DNA from: Thermoanaerobacterium butyriciformans
Lineage (GTDB): Bacteria; Bacillota; Thermoanaerobacteria; Thermoanaerobacterales; Thermoanaerobacteraceae
Direction: 5' to 3'
DNA length: 64,000 bases
Assembly: GCF_017874545.1 (NCBI RefSeq)
Contig: NZ_JAGGLT010000005.1
Coordinates: forward strand, 37,062-101,061
Under the pieces are notes generated by a model. The model did not search any database, was not told the DNA's origin, and saw only the letters and a program-made list of their open reading frames with translations. Of this stretch, positions 17,975 to 31,515 are shown piece after piece (position 1 is the stretch's first letter; each line of letters begins with the position of its first letter). The position numbers were made by a program, and so were the translations under genes.

Positions 17975-18913
17975 TTACTTTCCTCCTTTTGCCAGCCTTA
18001 CTCTAGGATCAATAAGTCCATATGCAATGTCAACTAAAAACATCATTACTACTAAAATTACACTGTAAAAAATTGTTGTGCCTAAGATCATAGAATAATC
18101 TTCATCGTATATACTCTGAACAAAGAACTTTCCAAGTCCTGGTATGCTGAAAATTTGCTCAATTACAAACGTTCCAGTAACGATACCAGCAATCAATGGA
18201 CCTAATACTGTCACAACTGGCATAATTGCATTTCTAACCATGTGTTTCCATATAATCTGAAGCTGAGAAAGCCCTTTTGCTTTAGCCGTTTTTATATAAT
18301 CTTGCCCAATCACATCCAGCATGCTTGTTCTCATCATACGGGATATGATTGATAATGTAGAAAACGACAACGCAATAGACGGCAATATAGTATATTTAAA
18401 TGAACCCCATCCAGATACTGGTAGCCATCTTAGCTTTGACGCTAATAAAAGCTGCAAAAGCGTCGCTATAATGAAGTTTGGAACAGAGATACCTATTATA
18501 GCGAGAAACATAGAAAAATAATCCCAGCCGCCTCCTCGCTTTAATGCTGCAATAATACCAAAAAGCAAGCCGAAAATAACACCCAAAATTATAGATTGTA
18601 TACCAAGTTGAAACGATGCTGGTGCAGATTGTTTGATTATGTCATCAACTGTCCTGTTTAGATATTTCAAAGATATACCTAAATCGCCATGTATCAAATT
18701 ATTTAGATAATACCCATACTGTACAATCAAGGGCTTGTCAAGATGATATTTCGCTAACATGTTTTGTCTAATTTGCTCTGGTACTTTTTTCTCGCTTGTA
18801 AACGGATCACCTGGTATCATGTGCATTAAGAAAAACGTCAATGTTACGATTACCCAAATAGTAATCAACATATAAACAAATCTTTTTAACGAATAATTAA
18901 GCAACCAAAACAC
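17975..18913 (-). CDS. oppB: oligopeptide ABC transporter permease OppB
   Basis: 312 residues with about six helices. The start MFWLLNYSLKRFVYMLITIWVIVTLTFFLMHMIPGDPF is typical of OppB/DppB, and the coupling motif reads TAKAKGLSQLQIIWKHMVRN. It follows the first binding-protein gene after an 85-bp gap with a large palindrome. Confidence 0.94.
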   Translation of the reverse strand: MFWLLNYSLKRFVYMLITIWVIVTLTFFLMHMIPGDPFTSEKKVPEQIRQNMLAKYHLDKPLIVQYGYYLNNLIHGDLGISLKYLNRTVDDIIKQSAPASFQLGIQSIILGVIFGLLFGIIAALKRGGGWDYFSMFLAIIGISVPNFIIATLLQLLLASKLRWLPVSGWGSFKYTILPSIALSFSTLSIISRMMRTSMLDVIGQDYIKTAKAKGLSQLQIIWKHMVRNAIMPVVTVLGPLIAGIVTGTFVIEQIFSIPGLGKFFVQSIYDEDYSMILGTTIFYSVILVVMMFLVDIAYGLIDPRVRLAKGGK

Positions 18914-18930
18914 CCCCTATTAATATTTAT

Positions 18931-18965
18931 TTATGGTATATATGGGTTACCCATATATACCATAA
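18931..18965. repeat. near-perfect 35-bp palindrome between oppA and oppB
   Basis: Arms 18931-18947 and 18949-18965 are perfect inverted repeats of 17 bp with a single central base. As RNA this gives a long hairpin after the oppA stop. No T-run follows on the minus strand, so it looks like a stabilising or partial-readthrough hairpin that keeps binding-protein mRNA more abundant than permease mRNA, as in other ABC operons (inference). Confidence 0.8.
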
Positions 18966-18998
18966 GTCCATCAAGACATATATTATATTCTTGAATCA

Positions 18999-20639
18999 CT
19001 AATCATTTTGGATATATGCCCACTTAAATTCCCAATCTGAACCAAATGTCGGGAAATACAGATCTTTCACATAAGGTTTTACAACAAATGCCCTTGCTTG
19101 GAAATACACAGGTCCTATAGGCATATCATTCATTAAAATTTTTTCAGCTTGTATAAGCTGCTCGTTTCTTGCTTTTAAATCTCCATTGACTTTCGCCTCA
19201 TCAATAAGCTTGTCATATTCAGGATTGCTATAAAATGCTGTATTATTTCCATTGTTTGTTTCCCACATGTCTAAGAATGTCAATGGATCGTTGTAGTCAG
19301 CACCCCATCCTGCAAACACCATATCATAATTTCCCTTGTTCATCATATCTATCCTTACTTTAAATGCTACATTTTGAATCTGCACATTTACTCCAAGATT
19401 TTGTTTCCACATCTGCTGAAGTGCTTGATCATACTTTTTCGCGTTATCTGTATCATCGCCAAGTAAAGTAATCGTAGGAAGTTTGCTTATGCCAAGCTCA
19501 GACATTCCCTTTTTCAATAATTCCTTAGCCTGTGCAACATCATTGTCTTTAAAATACGTCTCACCTGCTTCTTTTCTAAAATCTCCATTATAACCCGGAA
19601 TGCCTGGTGGAACAACTGCTTCTGCAGGTATAGAACCATCTTTCGTTACATGCTCAACAAATGCTTTCCTGTCAATGGCAAGAGTAAATGCCTTTCTGAT
19701 ATCTGCATTTTTGAATACAGGACTCTTCGTATTAAACTGCACGTACCAGTTAGTTGCTAATGCCTTATCGTTGTACTCGCTGGAATTTTTGTATTTGTCA
19801 ATATAATCACCTGGTACAAATATGGAATCAAGCGTACTGTTGTCATAGTTCTGAACTAAAGTATTATTGTCTTTTATCATTGAAAAATTAACAGTCTGCA
19901 ATTTTACACTGCTGCTATCCCAATAATCTTTGTTCTTCTTTAAAGTTATGCTCTGCTCATGATTCCATTGGCTAATGATGAACGGGCCGCTGTATACTAA
20001 TTTATCTGGATCTGCGCCAACCTTATCACCATATTTTTCATAGACTGATTTTTCTAATGGCAGATATGTTACAAATGAAGTAAGACCTAGAAATTGTGGT
20101 GTAGGAGCTTTCAATGTGACTTGCAAAGTCTTGTCGTCAAGTGCTTTCACAGCTACCTGATCGGCACTGCCTTTCCCTGAATTATATTCTTCTGCACCTT
20201 TTATATAGAAAAGTTGATATGCGTATTGTGAAGCTGTATTAGGATCCAATGCTCTTTTCCAAGCGTATTCAAAATCCTCTGCTGTTATTGGATTTCCATC
20301 GCTCCATTTTGCATCTCTTAAGTGAAATGTATACGTTAGTCCATCATTTGAAATATCCCAGCTCTTTGCAAGACCAGAACCGGGTTTTATTTTTCCATCC
20401 TTGTCATACCTTGTCAAACCATCTAATACTTCTGTCAATATATCAATAGAAACCACATCTGTCGCCTTTTGCGGATCAAGTGTAGGTGGTTCTTGAGTTA
20501 AATTAAGATTCAATACTTGTTTATCGTTTCCTCTATTTGATGCACTGTTTGAAGCACTCCCCCCACAACCTGCTAGTACTGCACTCAGTGCCATTAATAA
20601 AACTAAACCAATTATGACTATCTTCTTTTGTCCTTTCAT
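18999..20639 (-). CDS. oppA: oligopeptide-binding lipoprotein OppA (first paralogue)
   Basis: 546 residues from the second of two adjacent ATGs, placed seven bases after AGGAGG. The lipoprotein signal MKGQKKIVIIGLVLLMALSA ends in lipobox LAGC, so the mature protein is tethered outside by a lipidated Cys. The family 5 substrate-binding body shows EPPTLDPQKATD, ITAEDFEYAWKRALDP, WYVQFNTKSPVFKNADIRKA and GWGADYNDPLTFLDMWETN. It captures peptides and delivers them to OppBCDF. It is co-directional with oppBCDF, with its own promoter at 20961-20989. Confidence 0.93.
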   Translation of the reverse strand: MKGQKKIVIIGLVLLMALSAVLAGCGGSASNSASNRGNDKQVLNLNLTQEPPTLDPQKATDVVSIDILTEVLDGLTRYDKDGKIKPGSGLAKSWDISNDGLTYTFHLRDAKWSDGNPITAEDFEYAWKRALDPNTASQYAYQLFYIKGAEEYNSGKGSADQVAVKALDDKTLQVTLKAPTPQFLGLTSFVTYLPLEKSVYEKYGDKVGADPDKLVYSGPFIISQWNHEQSITLKKNKDYWDSSSVKLQTVNFSMIKDNNTLVQNYDNSTLDSIFVPGDYIDKYKNSSEYNDKALATNWYVQFNTKSPVFKNADIRKAFTLAIDRKAFVEHVTKDGSIPAEAVVPPGIPGYNGDFRKEAGETYFKDNDVAQAKELLKKGMSELGISKLPTITLLGDDTDNAKKYDQALQQMWKQNLGVNVQIQNVAFKVRIDMMNKGNYDMVFAGWGADYNDPLTFLDMWETNNGNNTAFYSNPEYDKLIDEAKVNGDLKARNEQLIQAEKILMNDMPIGPVYFQARAFVVKPYVKDLYFPTFGSDWEFKWAYIQND

Positions 20640-20960
20640 CATTTCTCCTCCTAATATAAAATAAAAATTAAAATAAATTTAGCTATCGCCCCCCGGCTAT
20701 GCTAATAAACTACACCTCCTGTAAATAGTATTTTTTGATTTATATGATAATTGAATTTTTAAGATATATAAATTTTATAACATTTAAAAACAATAATCAA
20801 TAACAAAATTTTACGCTATTAATATACTGACTCGAATGCTGTAATTTTAAAAATAATCAAATTAAATATTTTTAAAATTATAAAACTTTTTTGAACAATA
20901 CAAAATTAACACAATTAATTTTATCTAAAATATCGTTATTTATAAACTACATACTTTATT

Positions 20961-20989
20961 AGTATAACACCATTAATAATCAATCTCAA
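20961..20989 (-). promoter_or_regulatory. promoter of the oppABCDF operon
   Basis: On the minus strand TTGAGA (20989-20984) and TATACT (20966-20961) are 17 bp apart. The remainder of 20640-21061 is a long, very A/T-rich leader. Near the gene it carries AGGAGG at about 20715-20720 not followed by ATG, and a GGGGGG run with no assigned role. Confidence 0.72.
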
Positions 20990-21061
20990 TATTTCGATTT
21001 ATTTCGGCAATTTTTTAGAATAAATTAAAATATAGTTGTAATTTCAAGAATATTTTTAAAC

Positions 21062-21101
21062 ATGCAAAAACCGGGGGAAAAAAGCCCCGGTGCTTTGCAT
21101 C
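21062..21101 (-). terminator. terminator of the second oppA gene
   Basis: A GC-rich stem (ACCGGGG with CCCCGGT), extended by ATGCAAA/TTTGCAT, is followed on the minus strand by TTTTTGC. Confidence 0.85.
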
Positions 21102-21111
21102 ATAATTATTT

Positions 21112-22791
21112 TTATTTGTTTTTGCCCTCTATATATGTCCACTTAAGTTCCCACTCAGTTCCAAATGTAGGAACAATCAAGTCCTTCACATAGCTCTTTG
21201 TGACCAATGCATACGCTTGAAAGTATAGTGGACCTATTGCCATGTCATCCATTGCTATCTTTTCTGCTTGAATCATATAATCATTTCTTTGTTTTAAGTC
21301 CCCAGTTACCTTCGCTTGATCAATTAGCTTATCATATTCAGGATTACTATAGAATGCAGTGTTATTGCCATTGTCTGTCTCCCACATATCAAGGAAAGTC
21401 ATTGGATCATTGTAATCTGCACTCCATCCTGCCAATACCATATCGAAATTTCCTTTATTCATATCATCAATTCTTATCTTAAATGCTTCATTCTTTAGCT
21501 GTACATCTGCGCCAAGGTTTTGCTTCCACATTTGTTGAAGCGCCTCAGACGCCTTTTTTGCACCAGTCGTATCATCTGCAGTAAATGTTATGGTCGGCAA
21601 TTTCGTTAAACCAAGCTCTTTAAGCCCTTTATTCAAATAATCTTTTGCAGCCTGTACATCATTATCTTTAAAGAATGGTGCACCATCTTGTTTTATAAAA
21701 TCTTCATTGTTATATCCCGGAACACCAGGTGGAATAATAGACATCGCTGGAATTGAACCATCTTTAAGAACTTGCTCTGTAAATGCCTTCCTATTAATTG
21801 CCAATGTAAATGCTTTTCTTATGTTTACATTTTTAAATATTCCTTTTTTATCATTGAATTGTATATACCAATTTCCTGCAACAGGCTTTACTGAAAATTC
21901 CTTTGTATTTTTATACTTCTCCATCAAATCACTGGGCACGCGCATCTGATCCAGTGTTCCATTGTCGTAGTTTTGTGCCTGTGTATTTGCATCTTTTATT
22001 ATTAAAAAGTTAACTTTTTCTAGCTTGACACTGTCTTTATCCCAATAATTCGGATTTTTCTCTAACACAACGCTTTGATCGTGGTTCCACTCTTTAATCA
22101 CAAAGGGACCACTGTAGACTAATGTATCAGGACTGCTACCCAGTTTATCAACGCCTATTTTTTCAACAAAGGACTTTTCCTGCGGCAAATAAGTTCCAAA
22201 TGCAGTAAGACCTAAAAATTGCGGTGCCGGCGATTTTAACTTAACTTGTAATGTCTTATCATCAAGTGCTTTTATCCCTACTTGGTCTGCCGTGCCATTT
22301 CCTGAGTTGTATTCTTCAGCACCTTGGATGTAAAAAAATTGATACGCATATTGTGATGCTGTCTTAGGATCTAAAACTTTTTTCCAAGAATACTCAAAAT
22401 CTTGCGCTGTTATTGGATTTCCATCGCTCCACTTTATCCCATCTTTCAAGTGGAATGTATAAGTGAGACCATCACTTGATATGTCCCAGCTCTTTGCAAG
22501 ACCTGAACCCGGCTTGATTTCTCCATTTTTATCATACCTTACTAAGCCATCTAAGACATCATTTAAAACGTCAAATGATGCCATATCTGTAGAAGTGAAA
22601 GGATTTAAGTTAGGTGGATCAGCTCTTAAATTTAGATTTATAACTTGCTCATCAGCTTTTGCTGTTTGGTTGCTTGTATCACTATTACTTTTGCTTTGTG
22701 TTCCATTATTATTTGCTGAGCACCCTGCCAAAAGTGCCGACAGAGCTAATACCAATGTTAACAATAATGCTAACCAATTTCTTCTTTTCAT
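21112..22791 (-). CDS. oppA: oligopeptide-binding lipoprotein OppA (second paralogue)
   Basis: 559 residues from the ATG at 22791 (RBS GGGAGG); longer starts place the signal peptide internally. The lipobox is LSALLAGC. It is a close paralogue of the protein at 18999-20639 along its whole length (shared GSGLAKSWDIS, ITAQDFEYSWK, NDPMTFLDMWETDNGNNTAF). It has its own promoter (22979-23007) and terminator, so it is transcribed separately from oppABCDF but probably feeds the same permease with another peptide range (inference). No permease genes follow it. Confidence 0.92.
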   Translation of the reverse strand: MKRRNWLALLLTLVLALSALLAGCSANNNGTQSKSNSDTSNQTAKADEQVINLNLRADPPNLNPFTSTDMASFDVLNDVLDGLVRYDKNGEIKPGSGLAKSWDISSDGLTYTFHLKDGIKWSDGNPITAQDFEYSWKKVLDPKTASQYAYQFFYIQGAEEYNSGNGTADQVGIKALDDKTLQVKLKSPAPQFLGLTAFGTYLPQEKSFVEKIGVDKLGSSPDTLVYSGPFVIKEWNHDQSVVLEKNPNYWDKDSVKLEKVNFLIIKDANTQAQNYDNGTLDQMRVPSDLMEKYKNTKEFSVKPVAGNWYIQFNDKKGIFKNVNIRKAFTLAINRKAFTEQVLKDGSIPAMSIIPPGVPGYNNEDFIKQDGAPFFKDNDVQAAKDYLNKGLKELGLTKLPTITFTADDTTGAKKASEALQQMWKQNLGADVQLKNEAFKIRIDDMNKGNFDMVLAGWSADYNDPMTFLDMWETDNGNNTAFYSNPEYDKLIDQAKVTGDLKQRNDYMIQAEKIAMDDMAIGPLYFQAYALVTKSYVKDLIVPTFGTEWELKWTYIEGKNK

Positions 22792-22978
22792 CAAAAATTC
22801 CTCCCTAATAAAAATGTGGTTTAAAAACTCAACTTCCCCCCAAAAGTTCTCATCTCTCACCCCCAGCTATATATGAAAATAACATTTTGACTGCAGCTAA
22901 TACTGTACCAAACTTTGTAGTACAATTCTGAAGTTTAAAGATTGTAATGGCTTAAACAGTCTACAATGATTTTTACTT

Positions 22979-23007
22979 ATTATATCACCATGTGTTTTGC
23001 CAAACAA
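22979..23007 (-). promoter_or_regulatory. promoter of the second oppA gene
   Basis: On the minus strand TTGTTT and TATAAT are 17 bp apart. A leader of about 185 nt follows, ending in RBS GGGAGG; I recognise no known riboswitch in it. Confidence 0.72.
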
Positions 23008-23092
23008 GTATATATTAAAAATTCAGTGAAAATTGTTTATATACTATTACTATCTTGTATTTTTTAGTATATTCTGAAATTATACTAAATTT

Positions 23093-23133
23093 AACAGGCA
23101 TACAATACCATTAATATTGTATGCCTGTTTTTT
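23093..23133. terminator. 15-bp inverted repeat after gatB
   Basis: The arms AACAGGCATACAATA (23093-23107) and its complement (23115-23129) form a strong hairpin after the gatB stop. T6 follows only on the plus strand; on the minus strand the tail is AAATTT, so termination of gatCAB here would be weak. Confidence 0.6.
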
Positions 23134-23147
23134 AAAAATAGTAATAT

Positions 23148-23172
23148 TTACTTTGAAAGTTACTTTGAAAGT
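23148..23172 (-). repeat. 12-bp tandem duplication covering the gatB stop
   Basis: The last codons of gatB, CTT-TCA-AAG-TAA, occur twice in tandem, so a second in-frame Leu-Ser-Lys-stop follows the first. It is harmless as it stands; if the first stop is read through the protein grows by four residues. Confidence 0.85.
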
Positions 23173-24590
23173 TCTTCCCTCAAAAGTTTATTTGCCAGTT
23201 GCGGATTTGCTTTGCCTTTAGTAGCTTTCATCATTTGCCCTACAAGGAAGCCTAATGCTTTTTCTTTGCCATTTTTATAATCTTCAACAGACTTAGGATT
23301 GTCTTTTATGACTTTTACAGCAATTTCTCTCAACTCATCCTCGTTGCTTAACTGTTTTAGGCCTTTCTCCTCTACGATATCATCTGGATTCTTACCTGTC
23401 ATAAACATTTCCTCAAATACAGTCTTAGCAATCGATCCGGTTATTGTACCATTATCTATAAGGTTTAGAAGAGAAGCCATCTGGTGTGGCTTAATCGGCA
23501 CTTCATCAATTTCTTTTCCAGTATCCTTTAAAAGCCTCATCATTTCCCCCATTATCCAATTGCTTATCGTCTTTGCTGATGAGTACTCCAAAGCGCACTT
23601 TTCAAAGAAATCAGCCAATGGCTTTGATGATGTTATTATGGATGCATCATACTCTGGAATTCCATATTGAGAAACAAACCTTTCCTTCTTATGCTCAGGC
23701 ATTTCTGGAAGCGATTTTCTTATCTCTTCTTTCCATTCATCAGATACTATTATAGGTACGAGATCAGGTTCTGGGAAATACCTATAGTCATGTGCTTCTT
23801 CTTTTGAACGCATAGACTCTGTAACGCCTTTCTGCTCATTCCAACGGCGAGTTTCCTGCACAATTTTCTCTCCATTCTCAATTAGCTTTATCTGCCTTTT
23901 AATTTCGTATTCTAATGCCCTTTGAACAGCTTTAAATGAATTAAGGTTTTTAAGCTCGATTTTCGTTCCAAATTCATTGCTGCCTACAGGTCGCACCGAT
24001 ACATTTGTATCGACTCTGAGAGAACCTTCCTGCATTTTGCAGTCTGATACTTCTGAATACTCAAGAACGCTTTTAAGCTTCGTCAAATAAAGATAAGCTT
24101 CTTCTGGCGTCCTCATATCAGGCTCAGACACTATCTCTATAAGTGGGACACCAGTTCTGTTGTAATCTACTAAAGAGCCATCAATGTTTTCATGCATTAA
24201 TTTACCTGCGTCTTCTTCAATATGTATCCTTGTTAACCCGATTTTCTTTTTAACACCGTCCGATGTTTCAATCTCCACATATCCGTTTTTGCACAAAGGA
24301 AGGTCATACTGTGAAATCTGATACGCTTTCGGCAAATCTGGATAAAAATAATTTTTTCTATCCATTTTACTAAATTTGGATATTTCGCAGTTTAAGGCAA
24401 GTCCTGCCTTTACGGCATACTCTACTACTTTTTTATTTAAAACAGGCAAAGTACCTGGTAGTCCTAGGCACACAGGACAAACATGTGTATTAGGTTCACC
24501 GCCAAATTCCGTAGTACAACTGCAAAAAATCTTCGTCTTTGTAAGAAGCTCAGCATGTACTTCGAGACCTATAACAGCTTCGTAATTCAT
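23160..24590 (-). CDS. gatB: Asp/Glu-tRNA amidotransferase subunit B
   Basis: 476 residues, full family length. GatB binds tRNA and, with GatA and GatC, converts Glu-tRNA(Gln) or Asp-tRNA(Asn) to the amide form. Visible motifs are [15 protein letters not shown], paired zinc-site cysteines in FCSCTTEFG and [29 protein letters not shown], and a C-terminal YqeY-like tail ([16 protein letters not shown]). The ATG overlaps the gatA stop as TAATG, so it is coupled to gatA. Confidence 0.96.
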   Translation of the reverse strand: MNYEAVIGLEVHAELLTKTKIFCSCTTEFGGEPNTHVCPVCLGLPGTLPVLNKKVVEYAVKAGLALNCEISKFSKMDRKNYFYPDLPKAYQISQYDLPLCKNGYVEIETSDGVKKKIGLTRIHIEEDAGKLMHENIDGSLVDYNRTGVPLIEIVSEPDMRTPEEAYLYLTKLKSVLEYSEVSDCKMQEGSLRVDTNVSVRPVGSNEFGTKIELKNLNSFKAVQRALEYEIKRQIKLIENGEKIVQETRRWNEQKGVTESMRSKEEAHDYRYFPEPDLVPIIVSDEWKEEIRKSLPEMPEHKKERFVSQYGIPEYDASIITSSKPLADFFEKCALEYSSAKTISNWIMGEMMRLLKDTGKEIDEVPIKPHQMASLLNLIDNGTITGSIAKTVFEEMFMTGKNPDDIVEEKGLKQLSNEDELREIAVKVIKDNPKSVEDYKNGKEKALGFLVGQMMKATKGKANPQLANKLLREELSK

Positions 24591-26059
24591 TATTTAGCAC
24601 CACCTTTGAAACTTGGTTTTGCGTTAAAATTGCAAGCTTTTTCAAATGCGTACGCTGCATTCAATACTATTCCTTCGTCAAAATGTCTTCCAACAATCTG
24701 AAGACCAACTGGCAAATCATTTGATAGACCACACGGAAGGGATAAACCAGGAAGCCCCGCAATATTTACCGGAACTGTATATACATCTGCAAGATACATT
24801 GCCAATGGATCTTCAACCCTCTCCCCTATCTTAAATGCAGTTGTAGGAGATGTTGGTCCAACAATGACATCTACATCTTCAAATGCTTTTTCATAATCTT
24901 TTTTTATGAGAGTTCTTACTTTTAATGCTTTATTGTAGTAAGCATCATAGTATCCAGAACTTAAAGCATAGGTGCCCAGCATGATTCTTCTCTTTACTTC
25001 CTTGCCAAATCCTTCACTTCTGGATACCATATACATATCTATAAGATCTTCATAATTTGTCGCCACATGCCCATACCTTATGCCATCATACCTAGCCAAA
25101 TTTGAACTTGCTTCAGCAGATGAAACTATGTAATACGCAGCAAGTGCATAATCAAGATAAGGAAGGCTTATCTCTTTTATTTCGGCACCTAAACTTTCAA
25201 ATATCTTTAAAGACGACTCGATAGATTCTCTGACACCGTCATCCAGTCCTTCTCCAAAAAATTCTTTAGCATATCCTATCCTAATGCCTTTAATATCTTC
25301 TTTTAAAAATTCTTTATAGTCTTTCTTTCTCATCTTATCAACAGATGTAGAATCCTTTGGATCGTGCCCAGCAATGGCATTTAGCACTATTGCGCAGTCT
25401 GTAACATCCTTTGTAAGCGGTCCTATTTGATCTAGAGAAGACGCAAATGCAACAAGACCATACCTTGATACAAGGCCATATGTAGGCTTCATTCCAACAA
25501 CACCACAAAGAGATGCAGGTTGCCTGATAGATCCACCTGTATCAGACCCAAGTGAAAACGCACATTCATCTGCAGCAACAGATGCAGCAGAACCACCTGA
25601 TGAACCTCCAGGTACTCTAGACAAATCCCAAGGATTCTTCGTAGTCTTAAAAGCAGAATTTTCAGTAGATGAGCCCATTGCAAATTCATCTAGATTGGCT
25701 TTTCCTACCATGACAGCACCAAGATTGCTAAGATTCTCGACTACTGTTGCATTATAAGGTGGTACAAAATCCTCCAGCATTTTCGATGCACAAGTAGTTC
25801 TTATGTTTTCTGTGCACATATTGTCTTTTATAATCACAGGTATTCCTGTTAGATCGTTTATGTTACCATCCTGGATCATCTTATCTGCTTCTTCTGCTTT
25901 TTTTAATGCATATTCTTCCGTAATAGAAATAAGCGCATCAACTTGTGGCTCAACTTCCTTGATCCTTTCTAAATACGCTTTAGTTACATCTACAGCACTT
26001 ACTTCCTTATTTTTAAGAAGTTCATGCAGCTCATGTATTTTTAATTCATGTAATTCCAT
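24590..26059 (-). CDS. gatA: Glu-tRNA(Gln)/Asp-tRNA(Asn) amidotransferase subunit A
   Basis: 489 residues. It is an amidase-signature enzyme that frees ammonia from glutamine for the transamidation. The Ser-cisSer-Lys catalytic triad is recognisable: Lys in PVIIKDN (about 78), Ser in [10 protein letters not shown], Ser in [27 protein letters not shown] precedes the ATG. It lies between gatC (10-bp gap) and gatB. Confidence 0.97.
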   Translation of the reverse strand: MELHELKIHELHELLKNKEVSAVDVTKAYLERIKEVEPQVDALISITEEYALKKAEEADKMIQDGNINDLTGIPVIIKDNMCTENIRTTCASKMLEDFVPPYNATVVENLSNLGAVMVGKANLDEFAMGSSTENSAFKTTKNPWDLSRVPGGSSGGSAASVAADECAFSLGSDTGGSIRQPASLCGVVGMKPTYGLVSRYGLVAFASSLDQIGPLTKDVTDCAIVLNAIAGHDPKDSTSVDKMRKKDYKEFLKEDIKGIRIGYAKEFFGEGLDDGVRESIESSLKIFESLGAEIKEISLPYLDYALAAYYIVSSAEASSNLARYDGIRYGHVATNYEDLIDMYMVSRSEGFGKEVKRRIMLGTYALSSGYYDAYYNKALKVRTLIKKDYEKAFEDVDVIVGPTSPTTAFKIGERVEDPLAMYLADVYTVPVNIAGLPGLSLPCGLSNDLPVGLQIVGRHFDEGIVLNAAYAFEKACNFNAKPSFKGGAK

Positions 26060-26069
26060 TCAACCCACC

Positions 26070-26357
26070 TCACTCAATTATCTTTGGTACTTTAAAGCAT
26101 CCATCTTCTTTTTCTTTCGCATTCATCAAGATTTTTTCCCTGTCCATCGAAGGCATAACTTCATCTTCACGAAAAACATTACTGATTGGCACAATATGGG
26201 CCGTAGGTTCAACATCGTCTGTATTTAATTCATTTAGCTTGTCTACATATTTTATGATGTTATCAAGCTGATGTGAATACATCTCCAATTCTTCATCAGT
26301 AAACTTAAGCCTAGCCAGCTTTGCGACGTGGATAACCTCGTCTTTTGTTATTGACAT
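26070..26357 (-). CDS. gatC: Asp/Glu-tRNA amidotransferase subunit C
   Basis: 95 residues from the ATG at 26357, which follows AAAGGGTG; the extended start 12 codons upstream has an atypical sequence. MSITKDEVIHVAKLARLKFTDEE and the C-terminal VMPSMDREKILMNA are typical of GatC, which clamps GatA and GatB together. It is the first gene of gatCAB, 73 bp after ligA; no separate promoter is evident, so a pcrA-ligA-gatCAB transcript is likely. Confidence 0.95.
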   Translation of the reverse strand: MSITKDEVIHVAKLARLKFTDEELEMYSHQLDNIIKYVDKLNELNTDDVEPTAHIVPISNVFREDEVMPSMDREKILMNAKEKEDGCFKVPKIIE

Positions 26358-26430
26358 ACATACACACCCTTTCAAATCTTTAATTCGCTTCACATATTTA
26401 ATTCAAAAAAGCACCATTTAGTTAATTTTA

Positions 26431-30574
<4,144 letters not shown>

Positions 30575-30620
30575 CTATTTCACTCCAAATAAATAATTTG
30601 TACCTATAACTTACGATTCT

Positions 30621-30649
30621 ATTGTATATATAACTTCTAAATTTATCAA
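30621..30649 (-). promoter_or_regulatory. promoter of pcrA-ligA-gatCAB
   Basis: On the minus strand TTGATA (30649-30644) and TACAAT (30626-30621) are 17 bp apart, 47 bp before the pcrA start and just after the yerC terminator. Confidence 0.75.
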
Positions 30650-30671
30650 CCATTTTATTGCCTTATAATCC

Positions 30672-30704
30672 TTAATCAAATAAAATCTCGGATTTACCGA
30701 GATT
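30672..30704 (-). terminator. terminator of yerC
   Basis: On the minus strand AATCTCGG and CCGAGATT form the stem and TTTTATTT follows. The yerC stop codon lies inside the loop side of the hairpin. Confidence 0.8.
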
Positions 30705-30993
30705 TTTCCTTCAACCTATCGAGAATTAAATTATATCCATTTGCTCCATAATTTAATGCTCTGTTTACCCTGCTTATTGTAGCTGTGCTTGCACCTGTTT
30801 TTTCCGCTATTTCTATATATGTTTTTCTATCTCTTAACATCTTAGCAACTTGAAGCCTCTGGGCTAATGATTTGACTTCATTTATAGTAGCTATATCCTC
30901 AAAAAAACGATAACATTCTTCCATGTCTTTAAGCATTAAAACAGCTTCAAAAAGCTCGTCCACATGTTCGTCTCTGATTTTGGAATTGTACAT
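30694..30993 (-). CDS. yerC: YerC/YecD-family TrpR-like DNA-binding protein
   Basis: 99 residues, the family length. The helix-turn-helix lies at about 55-85 (YIEIAEKTGASTATISRVNRAL), preceded by the family-typical EVKSLAQRLQVAKMLRDRKTY. It resembles the tryptophan repressor fold, but the target and ligand in this family are not established. It commonly sits next to pcrA in Firmicutes. It has its own promoter (31037-31065) and terminator. Confidence 0.9.
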   Translation of the reverse strand: MYNSKIRDEHVDELFEAVLMLKDMEECYRFFEDIATINEVKSLAQRLQVAKMLRDRKTYIEIAEKTGASTATISRVNRALNYGANGYNLILDRLKEKSR

Positions 30994-31036
30994 TGATTAT
31001 CCCTCTTTCCAAATTTTTAATTATATGTCCATCTAC

Positions 31037-31065
31037 ATTGTACAAAATTCACATCAATTATTCAA
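31037..31065 (-). promoter_or_regulatory. promoter of yerC
   Basis: On the minus strand TTGAAT and TACAAT are separated by 17 bp, about 45 bp before the start. Confidence 0.7.
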
Positions 31066-31132
31066 TACTTTAAAGTAAAAAAGATAAAACACATGATCGT
31101 CCAAAAAACAGTATTTAAATCACACTCATTGG

Positions 31133-31171
31133 AATAAATAAAAGGTGAGTTATACTCACCTTTTATTTATT
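31133..31171 (-). terminator. terminator of the PTS operon
   Basis: A perfect 18-bp inverted repeat (31133-31150 with 31154-31171) around a 3-nt loop. The T/A-rich outer part of the stem serves as a U-rich tail on either strand, so it could terminate in both directions. Confidence 0.82.
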
Positions 31172-31177
31172 AGTTGT

Positions 31178-31495
31178 TTATTTTACCTTTTTTTCAAGAG
31201 CATCCAACCTCTTATACAAGTCAACAAGCCTTTTTATGAGGTTCTTCTCAGCAAGAGCCGTCATAAGTTGGTCTTGCGCATGTATTACAAGGAAGTTTGG
31301 AGCTTCACTTTGTTCGCCTTGTACCAATGCATTTTGGTAATCGTGGCCTGCATAAAATTCCTCATCAGCCTTTTCTAGATGCTTCTCGGCAGATTCAAAA
31401 TCCCCTTTTTCTGCTGCATCTAATGCTTCATAAGCTTCACCTCTGGCGTTTCCACCATGCAAGACTAAATTGTATATAATTTGCTCTAATTCCAT
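31178..31495 (-). CDS. PTS lactose/cellobiose-family enzyme IIA
   Basis: About 105 residues from the ATG at 31495 (AGGAGG nine bases upstream). All-helical IIA of the lactose/chitobiose/cellobiose group, with the phosphorylated His in VIHAQDQLMTA (near residue 75). It passes phosphate from HPr to the IIB encoded two genes upstream. It is the last gene of the licR-orf-IIB-IIC-IIA operon. Confidence 0.92.
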   Translation of the reverse strand: MELEQIIYNLVLHGGNARGEAYEALDAAEKGDFESAEKHLEKADEEFYAGHDYQNALVQGEQSEAPNFLVIHAQDQLMTALAEKNLIKRLVDLYKRLDALEKKVK

Positions 31496-31515
31496 CAAAG
31501 GGTTCCTCCTTATGC

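Noticed and set aside
20690..20720. ATAGC followed by a G-run in both oppA leaders as a shared regulatory motif
   Set aside because: The similarity is about ten bases and G-runs near ribosome binding sites are common here; not enough to call a motif.
22861..22972. Structured leader of the second oppA gene as a riboswitch or T box
   Set aside because: No T-box or known aptamer core is present and no terminator precedes the gene; the short complementary segments look incidental.
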